NCBI GenBank assembly: GCA_947627685.1
Contig: CANQWZ010000019.1
Coordinates: 1 to 16,484, forward strand
Length of the DNA: 16,484 bases
Origin: an uncultured Bacilli bacterium
GTDB taxonomy: Bacteria; Bacillota_I; Bacilli_A; ML615J-28; CAG-313
Direction: 5' to 3'
The notes under the pieces are model-generated. The model was not told the DNA's origin. It did no database searches and saw only the letters and a list, made by a program, of their open reading frames with translations. Of this stretch, positions 5,970 to 13,360 are shown in pieces; position 1 is the stretch's first letter, and each line of letters opens with the position of its first letter. The translations under genes and the position numbers were made by a program.

Positions 5970-6603
5970 AAGAAATGTAAAAAATGCTAAAGCTCGTATA
6001 GTAGAGCATCTTGATTTAGTCATTTCTAATCCCCAAGATTATAAAGGTAAATGGTCAAGCCTATTTGCAAACGAAAACCCCATCTATTTAGAAATTGGTA
6101 TGGGTAAGGGTCAATTCTTATTAGCAAATGCTAAAGAAAATCCTAATATTAATTATATTGGTATTGAAAAATTTGATAGTGTAATTGTTCAAGCAGTTGA
6201 AAAAATTGTTCCTTTACATTTAACGAACATTAAATTAATTAATGCTGATGCTGAGGCGTTAAATACCATTTTTGCCCCCCAAGAGATTAAAAAAATCTTT
6301 CTTAATTTTAGTGATCCATGGCCTAAAAACCGGCATGAGAAAAGACGCTTAACCTCATATAATTTTTTAAAACAATATGAAAATATTTTAGATGGCACTA
6401 TTGAAATGAAAACCGACAATCAGTCATTGTTTTCGTATAGTTTAATATCATTTAATGAAAATCATTGGCACTTTTTAGCAATATATTTAGATCTTCATAA
6501 CCAAATAACAGATGAAAAAATCATTACAACTGAATATGAAGATAAATTTATTGCTAAAGGAAGTCCCATATATTATATAAAAGTAGAGAAAGGAAGAAAT
6601 TAA
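5962..6603 (+). CDS. trmB: tRNA (guanine-N7)-methyltransferase TrmB
   Basis: SAM-dependent enzyme that forms m7G46 in the variable loop of tRNA. The SAM-binding motif is LEIGMGKGQF (43-52), followed by the acidic second-strand end GIEKFDS (67-73). The TrmB signature FSDPWPKNRHEKRRL (116-130) contains the DPWPK and RHxKRRL elements, and MKTDN (149-153) supplies the conserved Asp. The 213-residue length is typical. The start overlaps the pepV end by 8 nt, with AGGAG at 5951-5955 giving 6-nt spacing. The DJ-1 gene starts 2 nt after its stop, so pepV, trmB and the next genes very likely form one operon. Confidence 0.95.
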   Translation: MRRRNVKNAKARIVEHLDLVISNPQDYKGKWSSLFANENPIYLEIGMGKGQFLLANAKENPNINYIGIEKFDSVIVQAVEKIVPLHLTNIKLINADAEALNTIFAPQEIKKIFLNFSDPWPKNRHEKRRLTSYNFLKQYENILDGTIEMKTDNQSLFSYSLISFNENHWHFLAIYLDLHNQITDEKIITTEYEDKFIAKGSPIYYIKVEKGRN

Positions 6604-6604
6604 A

Positions 6605-7156
6605 ATGAAAGGATTAATTTTGCTTGCTAATCATTTTGAAGACGTTGAGGCCTTAATAACGGTTGATATGTTACGAAGAGCTAATATTACGATTGATTTA
6701 GTTAGTATTACTGGTAGCTATGAGCTTGTTACGCAAGCAAATGTTAAAATAAAGGCTGAATATCTAATTGAAGATATCAATTTAAATGATTATCAATTCT
6801 TAGTCATTCCGGGAGGAAAGGCTGTTTTCGAAACACATCTTAATAGTGAAGTAACCAAAAAATGTGTCGAACATTTCATGAAAAAGAAAGCTCTTATTGC
6901 AACTATTTGTGCGGCACCATCAATTTTAGGTAAAATGGGACTCTTAAAAAATCAAAAATTTGTTTGTTTTCCAGGATGTGAAGAAAACATTGTTGATGGT
7001 ATTTTAGCAAGTGGTAAAAAAGTGGTTACAACCAATAATTTAATTACTTCCAAAGCCGCAGGGACAACCTTTGATTTTGCGCATGCTATCATTAGTTATT
7101 TAACAACTAGAGAAAAAGCTGATAGCGTTATCCATAGTGTGTATTATAATTTATAA
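6605..7156 (+). CDS. DJ-1/PfpI family protein
   Basis: Small flavodoxin-like alpha/beta protein of the DJ-1/ThiJ/PfpI superfamily. Members include YajL-type chaperone or deglycase proteins acting against carbonyl stress. The nucleophile Cys102 sits in the elbow TICAAP, the conserved acidic partner Glu15 in FEDVEA, and FLVIPGGK marks the oxyanion-side loop. CFPGCEENI and the late TSKAAGTTFDFAHAII segment are typical of the DJ-1/YajL subgroup. Length (183) is normal. The gene starts 2 nt after trmB stops, with its SD (AAAGGAAG) inside the trmB end. The HAD gene follows 18 nt downstream. The specific activity cannot be told from sequence; thiazole biosynthesis, an old annotation for this family, is not supported by any neighbour. 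Confidence 0.88.
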   Translation: MKGLILLANHFEDVEALITVDMLRRANITIDLVSITGSYELVTQANVKIKAEYLIEDINLNDYQFLVIPGGKAVFETHLNSEVTKKCVEHFMKKKALIATICAAPSILGKMGLLKNQKFVCFPGCEENIVDGILASGKKVVTTNNLITSKAAGTTFDFAHAIISYLTTREKADSVIHSVYYNL

Positions 7157-7174
7157 CAAGGATTAACTGATAAT

Positions 7175-7972
7175 ATGATAAAACTTATTGCAATTGATTT
7201 AGATGGTACTTTATTAGATGATAACAAGCAAATATCGCCACTTAATAAAGAGACTATTAAAGAACTAGTTGCTAAAGGCATAAAAATCATCATTGCAAGT
7301 GGTAGACCTTATTTTAGAATAAAACCTATTTTAAAAGAACTAGCCTTAGATAATGATCAAAATTATGTAATTGCATATAATGGTGGTAGCATCAGTTTAG
7401 GAGATGGTTCTAAAATAGTCTATGCCAAATGGCTAAAAAATAAAGACATTAAAAAAATAGTATCATATCTATCTAAAACCAAAGCTTGTTTTAATTTATA
7501 TAGCGCAGATGAAATATATACGGAAAGATTAAATCAAAGAATTGCTAAATTCAAAGTATATGATGGTATTAATTTTATCATTAAGCCTAACCTTGAACTT
7601 GCATTATTTGCGATGGCTAACAAAATAATTTTAGCTGATGATGAGGCTAAAGTTGATGAAGTTAAAAATAGCCTTCCCCGATCTTTAAAAAGAAAATACA
7701 ATATTGTTAGAAGTACACCTAACTTTTTAGAGTTTTTACCTGCTAAGGTATCAAAAGGAAGAGCCATTGCTATTTTTAGTAAATGGCAAAAAATAAAAAA
7801 AGCTGAAATAATGGTAATTGGTGATGAAGAAAATGATCTATCTATGTTTAAAGTAGCTAGCGTTAAAATAGCTATGGCTAATGCCAATGATGAACTAAAA
7901 AAACAAGCAAGTTTTGTAACTAAAACAAATAATGAAGATGGCGTAGCCTTAGCTATTAAGAAATTTATATAG
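7175..7972 (+). CDS. Cof-type HAD-IIB phosphatase
   Basis: Haloacid dehalogenase-superfamily phosphatase with a type IIB cap, the Cof/YidA class that hydrolyses small phosphorylated metabolites such as sugar phosphates or pyridoxal phosphate. Motif I is AIDLDGTLL (nucleophile Asp8, acid/base Asp10). Motif II is IIIASGRPY (Ser in the 42-43 region), motif III Lys194 in VSKGRA, and motif IV GDEENDLSMF (Asp217, Asp221). The cap lies between motifs II and III (about 85-185). Length (265) is standard. SD AAGGA lies about 10 nt before the ATG. It is the last gene of the pepV-trmB-DJ-1 run. No good terminator hairpin was seen after the TAG stop, so some read-through into the rpsF operon is possible. 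Substrate unknown. Confidence 0.92.
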   Translation: MIKLIAIDLDGTLLDDNKQISPLNKETIKELVAKGIKIIIASGRPYFRIKPILKELALDNDQNYVIAYNGGSISLGDGSKIVYAKWLKNKDIKKIVSYLSKTKACFNLYSADEIYTERLNQRIAKFKVYDGINFIIKPNLELALFAMANKIILADDEAKVDEVKNSLPRSLKRKYNIVRSTPNFLEFLPAKVSKGRAIAIFSKWQKIKKAEIMVIGDEENDLSMFKVASVKIAMANANDELKKQASFVTKTNNEDGVALAIKKFI

Positions 7973-8004
7973 TTAGTAAACTTTTCTTTTAGATAGTTAA
8001 ATAC

Positions 8005-8033
8005 TTGCCTTTTTTTAAAAAATTTGATATAAT
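8005..8033 (+). promoter_or_regulatory. SigA-type promoter of the rpsF operon
   Basis: TTGCCT (8005-8010), a 17-nt spacer and TATAAT (8028-8033). The start is expected near 8040, leaving a leader of about 90 nt that begins with the palindromic repeats at 8043-8078. Confidence 0.82.
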
Positions 8034-8041
8034 ACTAAAGC

Positions 8042-8080
8042 ATGAGTAAAATTTACTCAAGTATGAGTAAATCACTCAAG
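8042..8080. repeat. Two tandem palindromic units at the rpsF leader start
   Basis: Unit 1 contains TGAGTAAAATTTACTCA (8043-8059), 8-bp arms around a central A. Unit 2 (8062-8080) contains TGAGTAAATCACTCA (8064-8078), 5-bp arms. The result is the series A, A', A, A' with interchangeable pairing: TTTACTCA (8052-8059) can also pair with TGAGTAAA (8064-8071) across a 4-nt loop. Position right after the expected start suits either an operator or a leader RNA fold. Confidence 0.7.
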
Positions 8081-8125
8081 CCTTGCTTTATACAAGGTAT
8101 AAAGCCGTTAGACCATAAGGAGGTG
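8081..8125 (+). promoter_or_regulatory. Probable S6:S18-type autoregulatory leader before rpsF
   Basis: GCTTTATA (8085-8092) and TATAAAGC (8098-8105) form an 8-bp hairpin with loop CAAGG, with CCG at its 3' base (8105-8107). Known rpsF leaders in many bacteria bind the S6:S18 complex through a hairpin with a conserved CCG element; this resembles it, judged by eye. Two alternative pairings exist: CCTTG (8081-8085) with CAAGG (8093-8097), and CCTT with the AAGG of the SD (8117-8120). The latter would hide the rpsF ribosome binding site AAGGAGGTG (8117-8125). Confidence 0.5.
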
Positions 8126-8130
8126 CAACA

Positions 8131-8412
8131 ATGAAGAAATACGAAGTTATGTATATCATTCGCCCAAATGTTGAAGAAGAAGCAAGAAAGAACTTAATTG
8201 AAGAAGTTAATAAAGTTTTTACTGCTAATGCTTCAACTGTTGATAACATTAAAGAATGGGGAATGAGAGAATTAGCTTACGAAATCAAAGGTGAAACTAA
8301 AGGCTATTATGTTTTATTAAATGTAACTGCTACAGTTGAAGCCGTAAAAGAATTTGAACGTGTAGCTAATATTAAAGAAAATATTATTCGTTATATTACA
8401 GTAGTTGAATAG
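8131..8412 (+). CDS. rpsF: 30S ribosomal protein S6 (bS6)
   Basis: Ribosomal protein of the 30S platform, which binds 16S rRNA as a heterodimer with S18, encoded two genes downstream. The 93-residue protein shows the family pattern: MKKYEVMYIIRPNVEEE at the start, then VDNIKEWGMRELAYEIKGETKGYYVLL and the C-terminal NIKENIIRYITVVE. It lacks the charged C-terminal tail of the E. coli protein, as is usual in Firmicutes. The SD AAGGAGGTG is a perfect match to the 16S tail. Its TAG stop is part of the TAGGAGGAG that serves as SD for ssb, coupling the two. Regulation is probably by S6:S18 binding to the leader. Confidence 0.97.
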   Translation: MKKYEVMYIIRPNVEEEARKNLIEEVNKVFTANASTVDNIKEWGMRELAYEIKGETKGYYVLLNVTATVEAVKEFERVANIKENIIRYITVVE

Positions 8413-8421
8413 GAGGAGTTT

Positions 8422-8943
8422 ATGAATCGAGTTGTTTTAGTAGGACGCATTACTAAAGATCCTGAACTTAGAACATCGCCTAATAACGTTTCATTTACAG
8501 CTTTTTCAATAGCTGTAAACCGTACTGTTGTTTCAGCGAGCGGCGAACGTGAAGCTGATTTTATTAACTGTGTAGCTTTCAATAAGCAAGCAGAAAATTT
8601 ATGTCGTTTTATCAAAAAAGGCGGACAAATTGGTGTAGATGGTAAACTTCAAACAAGAAGATATACAGCTCAAGATGGTTCACCAAGAGTTGCTACTGAG
8701 GTAATATGCGATAATATTCATTTCTTAGAACCAAAAGGTGCTTCAGTTCAAGGTGGTTATAATGATTATTCATCATATGAGACACCATATATGCAATCAT
8801 CAAAAGAACCACAAACCCCATCGCCATCATATAATAGTCAGCCTCAAAATAATTATTATCAACAGGAATCTAAAAAAGAAGAAGAATATGATGATGACAT
8901 CAAAAATCAATTTAATATTTCTGATGATGATTTACCATTTTAG
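8422..8943 (+). CDS. ssb: Single-stranded DNA-binding protein
   Basis: Binds single-stranded DNA in replication, recombination and repair and recruits partner proteins through its tail. The OB fold covers residues 1-107 (start MNRVVLVGRITKDPELR; also FINCVAFNKQAENLCRFIKKGGQIGVDGKLQTR). A flexible Gln/Asn/Pro/Ser/Tyr-rich linker runs from about 108 to 150, and the acidic tip ends in DDDLPF, the protein-interaction motif. Length (173) matches Bacillus SsbA. It sits between rpsF and rpsR, the standard Firmicutes order, and its TAG stop is again built into the TAGGAGG SD of rpsR. Confidence 0.97.
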   Translation: MNRVVLVGRITKDPELRTSPNNVSFTAFSIAVNRTVVSASGEREADFINCVAFNKQAENLCRFIKKGGQIGVDGKLQTRRYTAQDGSPRVATEVICDNIHFLEPKGASVQGGYNDYSSYETPYMQSSKEPQTPSPSYNSQPQNNYYQQESKKEEEYDDDIKNQFNISDDDLPF

Positions 8944-8957
8944 GAGGAAATTAAAGT

Positions 8958-9185
8958 ATGGCAACATTTAATAATAAAAGACGTAAAAAAACTTGTTATT
9001 TTACTGATAACAAAGTAAAAAAAATCGATTGGAAAGATGTTGATCTTTTAAAAAGATTTATTTCGGATCGTGGTAAAATCTTACCACGTCGTATAACTGG
9101 CACTAAAGCTATCTATCAAAGAGAGCTTGCTGTTGCTATTAAACGTGCTCGTCATATGGGATTATTACCATTTGTTAGAGAATAG
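8958..9185 (+). CDS. rpsR: 30S ribosomal protein S18 (bS18)
   Basis: Ribosomal platform protein and partner of S6. The 75 residues carry the family core: KTCYFTDNKVKKIDWKDVDLLKRFIS, then GKILPRRITGTKAIYQRELAVAIKRARHMGLLPFV. The single Cys in KTCYF belongs to the residual zinc-ribbon-like start found in many S18 paralogues. SD TAGGAGG overlaps the ssb stop. It is the last gene of the operon, ending 10 nt before a strong terminator hairpin. Confidence 0.97.
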   Translation: MATFNNKRRKKTCYFTDNKVKKIDWKDVDLLKRFISDRGKILPRRITGTKAIYQRELAVAIKRARHMGLLPFVRE

Positions 9186-9195
9186 CAAATTTATT

Positions 9196-9232
9196 AAGTT
9201 AAGCCTTTACTTTTTAAGGCTTAACTTTTTTT
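9196..9232 (+). terminator. Strong intrinsic terminator after rpsR
   Basis: AAGTTAAGCCTT (9196-9207) pairs perfectly with AAGGCTTAACTT (9216-9227), a 12-bp stem with an 8-nt loop, running into a T tract (9226-9232). It separates the rpsF operon from gdpP. Confidence 0.9.
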
Positions 9233-9340
9233 AGGCTTTTATAGCATAAAAAATAGGAAATAATCATTTAATAAAAAATATAGTTTATAACCCCTATAAT
9301 AAAAATTTAACAAGATATGGCAAAAAAAGTATTGATAAAG

Positions 9341-9369
9341 TTGCTTAAAAAAAACAAATGTGGTATAAT
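9341..9369 (+). promoter_or_regulatory. SigA-type promoter of gdpP-rplI-dnaB
   Basis: TTGCTT (9341-9346), a 17-nt spacer and TATAAT (9364-9369), with an upstream A-rich tract. The start is expected near 9376, about 30 nt before the ATG. The rest of the 221-nt gap (9233-9340) holds only AT-rich sequence with no other structure I recognise. Confidence 0.75.
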
Positions 9370-9406
9370 AAACTAATAAGTATGCCCTTAAATAAGAGGT
9401 GGTATT

Positions 9407-11866
9407 ATGAAAAAAAGTAGAATTATTTATATTACGCTTTTGTCAATTTTAATAGTTGTTTCAGCGTACTTTTCCATTTCAACCCTTATCAAATTAAGTA
9501 TTACTAAAGTAGAACAATTAATTCCCTTTTTTATTTTAATGATTTGTCTTGCTTTGTTGATTGCGGCAGCTTTTAATATCAAAAAGACCAATGAAACTAA
9601 AGCACTGCGAAATCGTCTTTCAATGTGGAATTCAATTACATACAAAGTAAAAAAAGCTGGTGAAACAGCTTTTAATAAACTACCTATTGGTATAATTGTT
9701 TTAGAAAAAGATTCCAAAATTGTTTGGTCAAATCAAACTGCTCGTACGATTTTTATGAGCCCACTTGAACGTATTGCTTTAAATGATTTATCAATACCGC
9801 TTTATTCTAAATTAATTGAACTCTGTAAAGATGATACCAATGATAAAATTACTTTTAATACCGATATTTATGGGAAAATATATTATATTGAATATCATGT
9901 AAAAAATCGCATAATGTATTTAACAGATATCACTAATTTTGAAAATCTTCAAACCCAATATTATAATAGAACCGAAGTTTTAGGTTATATTAATATTGAT
10001 AACCTTGAAGAATCTTTACAAGAGTTAGATATTCAAACCAGAACAGAATATGAAGGTAAAATTATTGGTGCGATTGCTAAATGGGCTGATGAAAATGGCA
10101 TATTTGTAAGAGCCCTTACTTCAACTAGATATATTTTAATAACTGATCAAGAACATTTAGAAAATTTAATGAAATCTAATTTCTCGATTGTTGATGATAT
10201 TAAAAAATTATTTAGTACTTCAAGAGTTGTTAGGGTAACCATTAGTATGGGTATTGCTTGCAACGATGTTAATGTTAATGATTTATCCGAAGAAGCTCAA
10301 AACCAATTAGAACTAGCTTTGAGTAGAGGCGGTGACCAAGTTGTTGTTAAGAAAAATAGTGAAACAATTTTCTTTGGTGCTAAAACTGACCCTATTACTA
10401 AAGAATCTAAAGTTGAAATTAGAGTAAAAAGTGAAGAATTAACAAATTTAATGAAGAATTCATCAAAGATCTTTGTGCTAGGTCATAAAATGATAGATGC
10501 CGATGGCTTCGCAGCGACTATTGCTATTTATCGTTGGGCTAAAAAACTTGATAAAACCGCATATATTATTTATGATCCACAAAGTATTGATAATACTGTT
10601 GAAAAAATTTTTAGAACAATTAAAGAAGAATATGTATCATTTATGGAAGCCTTTGTTACTCCTAATATGCTAAATAGATTAGTAACTAAAGATAGCTTAC
10701 TAATGGTAGTTGACTTTCAAACGACTAATCAAGCTATTGATATGCATATTTTTAATCGTTTCGAAAAAATTGGTATAATAGATCATCACCGTCGGGGCTC
10801 GGAAGCTATTCCTAATCCTAAATTTTATTATTCACAAGCATCAGCTTCTTCAAGTGTTGAATTAATTTTTGAACTGATGTCTTTTATGAAAGATCCTGTA
10901 GAATTTTCCGAATTAGAAGCAACATGGATGTTACTTGGTATGGTTGTTGATACTAATAACTTTGTATATCGAGCATCATCGACTACTTTTGAAGTGGCAT
11001 CAACCCTTCGCAAATATGGTGCTGATATGAACGTTGTTAAGGAATATTTGAAAGAAGATTTAAGTGAAAAAATAGCTCGCCAAGATGCTATTAGTAGTAC
11101 AGAGATTTATCATAGTAAATTTGCAATAGCACATACTAGTGAAAATCAAATTGTTGATCGTGCTTTTCTTGCGAAAATATCAGATGAATTAATATCTATT
11201 TCAGATATTGAACTAGCTGTTACCGTTGGTAGAATTAATGAAAATCAAGTTGGTCTTAGCGCTAGAAGTTTAGGTAAAATTAATTCACAAATCATTATGG
11301 AAAAAATGGGTGGTGGTGGCCATTTAAATAACGCCGCAGCCCAAAGAAAAAACGAAACTATTGAAGAAACAATAAATATTCTTAAAGCAAATCTTGATGA
11401 TTACTTGGCTAAGGAGGATAGTATGAAAGTTATCTTAATCAAAGACCTAAAAGGTAAAGGAAAAAAAGATGAAGTTATTGAAGTAGCAGCAGGTTATGGT
11501 AATAATTTAGTTCGTAATGAAATTGCTATTATTGCTTCACCAGAAAATTTAAAAACCTTAGAAGAAGAAAAAAATCGTGCCGCACTTCGTGAGGCTGAAT
11601 TCTTACAAGAAATGAAAAATTTAAAAGAAACTTTAGAAAAAATAGAAGTTAAAATTGCTATGAAAGTTGGCAAAGAAGGTAAACTTTTTGGTTCTGTTAG
11701 CAGTAAACAAATTACTGATGCAATTAGTGATCAATTTAATATTAAACTTGATAAACGTAAATTAGACTTAGAAAATCCTATTACTTCACTTGGTGCATAC
11801 GAAATTCCTATTCAATTACATAAAGATGTAATTGCTAAAATAAAAGTATTTGTAGTAGAAGGATAA
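9407..11866 (+). CDS. gdpP: c-di-AMP phosphodiesterase GdpP fused to ribosomal protein L9
   Basis: A single 819-codon frame. Residues 1-672 are GdpP, the membrane-bound enzyme that degrades c-di-AMP. It has two membrane helices (about 6-28 and 38-59), a PAS-like domain (about 85-155), a degenerate GGDEF domain (about 170-325, RGGDQVVVK near its end) and DHH-DHHA1 catalytic domains. Metal ligands are present: GHKMIDAD (Asp364, Asp366), VVD, IDHHRRG (459-464) and GMVVDTNNF; GGGGH is at 635-639. Residues 673-819 are complete ribosomal protein L9. No stop separates them: the gdpP end (DDYLAKEDS) reads straight into the L9 Met. Normally gdpP and rplI are adjacent separate genes. SD AGAGGTGG supports the start. 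A sequencing error that removed a stop is possible but no base change is evident. The full fusion would tether L9 to the membrane. Confidence 0.9.
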   Translation: MKKSRIIYITLLSILIVVSAYFSISTLIKLSITKVEQLIPFFILMICLALLIAAAFNIKKTNETKALRNRLSMWNSITYKVKKAGETAFNKLPIGIIVLEKDSKIVWSNQTARTIFMSPLERIALNDLSIPLYSKLIELCKDDTNDKITFNTDIYGKIYYIEYHVKNRIMYLTDITNFENLQTQYYNRTEVLGYINIDNLEESLQELDIQTRTEYEGKIIGAIAKWADENGIFVRALTSTRYILITDQEHLENLMKSNFSIVDDIKKLFSTSRVVRVTISMGIACNDVNVNDLSEEAQNQLELALSRGGDQVVVKKNSETIFFGAKTDPITKESKVEIRVKSEELTNLMKNSSKIFVLGHKMIDADGFAATIAIYRWAKKLDKTAYIIYDPQSIDNTVEKIFRTIKEEYVSFMEAFVTPNMLNRLVTKDSLLMVVDFQTTNQAIDMHIFNRFEKIGIIDHHRRGSEAIPNPKFYYSQASASSSVELIFELMSFMKDPVEFSELEATWMLLGMVVDTNNFVYRASSTTFEVASTLRKYGADMNVVKEYLKEDLSEKIARQDAISSTEIYHSKFAIAHTSENQIVDRAFLAKISDELISISDIELAVTVGRINENQVGLSARSLGKINSQIIMEKMGGGGHLNNAAAQRKNETIEETINILKANLDDYLAKEDSMKVILIKDLKGKGKKDEVIEVAAGYGNNLVRNEIAIIASPENLKTLEEEKNRAALREAEFLQEMKNLKETLEKIEVKIAMKVGKEGKLFGSVSSKQITDAISDQFNIKLDKRKLDLENPITSLGAYEIPIQLHKDVIAKIKVFVVEG
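11423..11866 (+). CDS. rplI: 50S ribosomal protein L9 (bL9), probable internal start within gdpP frame
   Basis: The last 147 codons of the GdpP frame form a full-length L9, which binds 23S rRNA at the base of the L1 stalk. The N-domain starts MKVILIKDLKGKGKKDEVIEV and AAGYGNNLVRNEIAI; a long connecting helix (about 45-75) and the C-domain (GKLFGSVSSKQITDAI ... PITSLGAYEIPIQLH) follow. A perfect AAGGAGG (11411-11417) stands 5 nt before this in-frame ATG, and it is read in the fusion as Lys-Glu-Asp. A strong SD so placed is best explained by independent initiation, so free L9 can be produced even though gdpP has no stop codon. dnaB follows 5 nt after the TAA. Confidence 0.85.
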   Translation: MKVILIKDLKGKGKKDEVIEVAAGYGNNLVRNEIAIIASPENLKTLEEEKNRAALREAEFLQEMKNLKETLEKIEVKIAMKVGKEGKLFGSVSSKQITDAISDQFNIKLDKRKLDLENPITSLGAYEIPIQLHKDVIAKIKVFVVEG

Positions 11867-11871
11867 AGAAT

Positions 11872-13296
11872 ATGGAAAATCGTACTAAAACAGTACCATA
11901 TAATAATGATGCCGAAATGTATGTTTTAGGCAGTATCTTACTAGAAAATGAAGTTATTAATCAAGTAATAGGTAAACTTTTGCCCGAAGACTTTTATAAC
12001 GAACAAAATGCTACTATTTTTAAAGCTATGTTAACTCTTGCTAATAATGAACAAAAAATTGAAATTGTTTCCGTAACTGAACAATTAGTAAGAGATAAAG
12101 TAGCAAATAAAGAAGAATATAAACGTTATTTAGTTGAATTACTTGATATGATACCATCAGTTTCTTCAGTTGATTTATATATCAACGTGGTTGAAGAAAA
12201 GGCAATAGAACGTAAAATTCTTAGTAATATGCAAACTTTATCAGATGATATTTTGACTTCAAAATATGATTTCAATACTATTTTAGATAAAGCCGAAGAT
12301 ATTATTTTAAAAGTCATAAAAAAAAGACGTACATCAGAATTTATGTCAATTGCTGAAGCAGCTAAAAAAGTATATGAACAAATTGAAGGCTTTGTTGGCA
12401 ATAAAACGGATTTAACCGGTTTAAATACAGGATATCAAAATTTAAACAAGGCTACGCTTGGCTTTCAAAATGGTGACTTAATGATTTTGGCCGCAAGACC
12501 ATCAGTTGGTAAATCATCATTTGCGATTAATTTAGCTTTAAACATCGCTGAATTTAACAACGATAAACATGTTGCTATTTTTTCACTTGAAATGAGTATT
12601 GAACAATTAATGATGAGAATATTTAGTTGTAAGTCCAATGTTGAATTATCTAAAATTAGAAGTGGTCAACTTTCTAGTGATGATTTATTACTTCTTTCTT
12701 TAGCTAAAGAAGAAGTAAGTAAATTAAATTTACATTTTGATGAAAGTAGTAATACCAATATCGCGGATATACGTGCTAAATGTAGACAATTAAAACAAGC
12801 AAATCAATTAGATTTTATTATTATTGACTATTTACAACTTGTTACCGCATCCGATGTAAGAGGTAATCGTCAGGAAGAAGTTTCCAAAATTTCCAGACAG
12901 TTAAAGACTTTAGCCCGTGAATTAGAAGTCCCAATTCTAGCTTTATCTCAACTTTCACGTAGTATTGAAACACGTGAAGATAAAAGACCGGTTTTGGCCG
13001 ATTTACGTGAATCAGGAAGTATTGAACAAGATGCTGACGTGGTTATGTTCTTATATAAAAGAACAGATGTTGAAGAACAACAACTAAGTCTTAACGAAAA
13101 TAAAGAGGAAATGCCAAAAGATAAAAAAGATGAAAAAGGTTATGAAGAAATCGTATTATCGATTGCTAAAAACCGTCAAGGACCAATTGATTACATCGAT
13201 TATCATTTCTATGGTGCTCTTTCACATTTCACCGAACAAAAAGAAAAAAAGCCTATCATCTTTAAGAAAAAAACGCGTAGTTTAAAAACAAATTAA
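11872..13296 (+). CDS. dnaB: Replicative DNA helicase DnaB
   Basis: Hexameric helicase that unwinds DNA at the replication fork (called dnaC in B. subtilis). The N-terminal domain (about 8-110, start VPYNNDAEMYVLGSIL) binds primase. The RecA-like domain has Walker A ARPSVGKSS (208-216), the SLEMS segment, Walker B DFIIIDYLQL (314-323), LSQLSRSIE and the arginine-finger region ADLRESGSIEQDADVV. The insert before the last strands (about 405-425) is Glu/Lys-rich, and the protein ends in a Lys-rich tail (about 455-474). Length (474) is slightly above the usual 455. It starts 5 nt after rplI with GAAGGA as SD. No intein is present. The gdpP-rplI-dnaB order is the conserved Firmicutes one, often found not far from oriC. 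Confidence 0.97.
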   Translation: MENRTKTVPYNNDAEMYVLGSILLENEVINQVIGKLLPEDFYNEQNATIFKAMLTLANNEQKIEIVSVTEQLVRDKVANKEEYKRYLVELLDMIPSVSSVDLYINVVEEKAIERKILSNMQTLSDDILTSKYDFNTILDKAEDIILKVIKKRRTSEFMSIAEAAKKVYEQIEGFVGNKTDLTGLNTGYQNLNKATLGFQNGDLMILAARPSVGKSSFAINLALNIAEFNNDKHVAIFSLEMSIEQLMMRIFSCKSNVELSKIRSGQLSSDDLLLLSLAKEEVSKLNLHFDESSNTNIADIRAKCRQLKQANQLDFIIIDYLQLVTASDVRGNRQEEVSKISRQLKTLARELEVPILALSQLSRSIETREDKRPVLADLRESGSIEQDADVVMFLYKRTDVEEQQLSLNENKEEMPKDKKDEKGYEEIVLSIAKNRQGPIDYIDYHFYGALSHFTEQKEKKPIIFKKKTRSLKTN

Positions 13297-13340
13297 AAAA
13301 AATTTTTTAATGTGTTAAAAATTTTTAATAAATTAAAAAT
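13292..13340. repeat. Two A/T-only palindromes between dnaB and prfA
   Basis: ATTAAAAAAAATTTTTTAAT (13292-13311) and ATTTTTAATAAATTAAAAAT (13321-13340) are near-perfect inverted repeats with 9-bp arms and 2-nt centres. The first includes the dnaB stop codon. The gap of 64 nt is almost only A and T up to the prfA SD (AGGAGGT). The first could act as a weak terminator; both could also arise from base bias. Confidence 0.4.
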
Positions 13341-13360
13341 TTAATATAGGAGGTAATAAA

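Noticed and set aside
8738..8971. 77-codon frame overlapping the ssb tail
   Set aside because: It is a frame-shifted reading of the low-complexity ssb linker, with His/Met/Ile/Lys runs; no independent evidence.
9427..9717. Long open frames antisense to gdpP, and similar ones antisense to the HAD, dnaB, prfA and prmC genes
   Set aside because: They mirror the codon pattern of well-identified genes, have no ribosome binding sites or domains, and are expected in AT-rich coding DNA.
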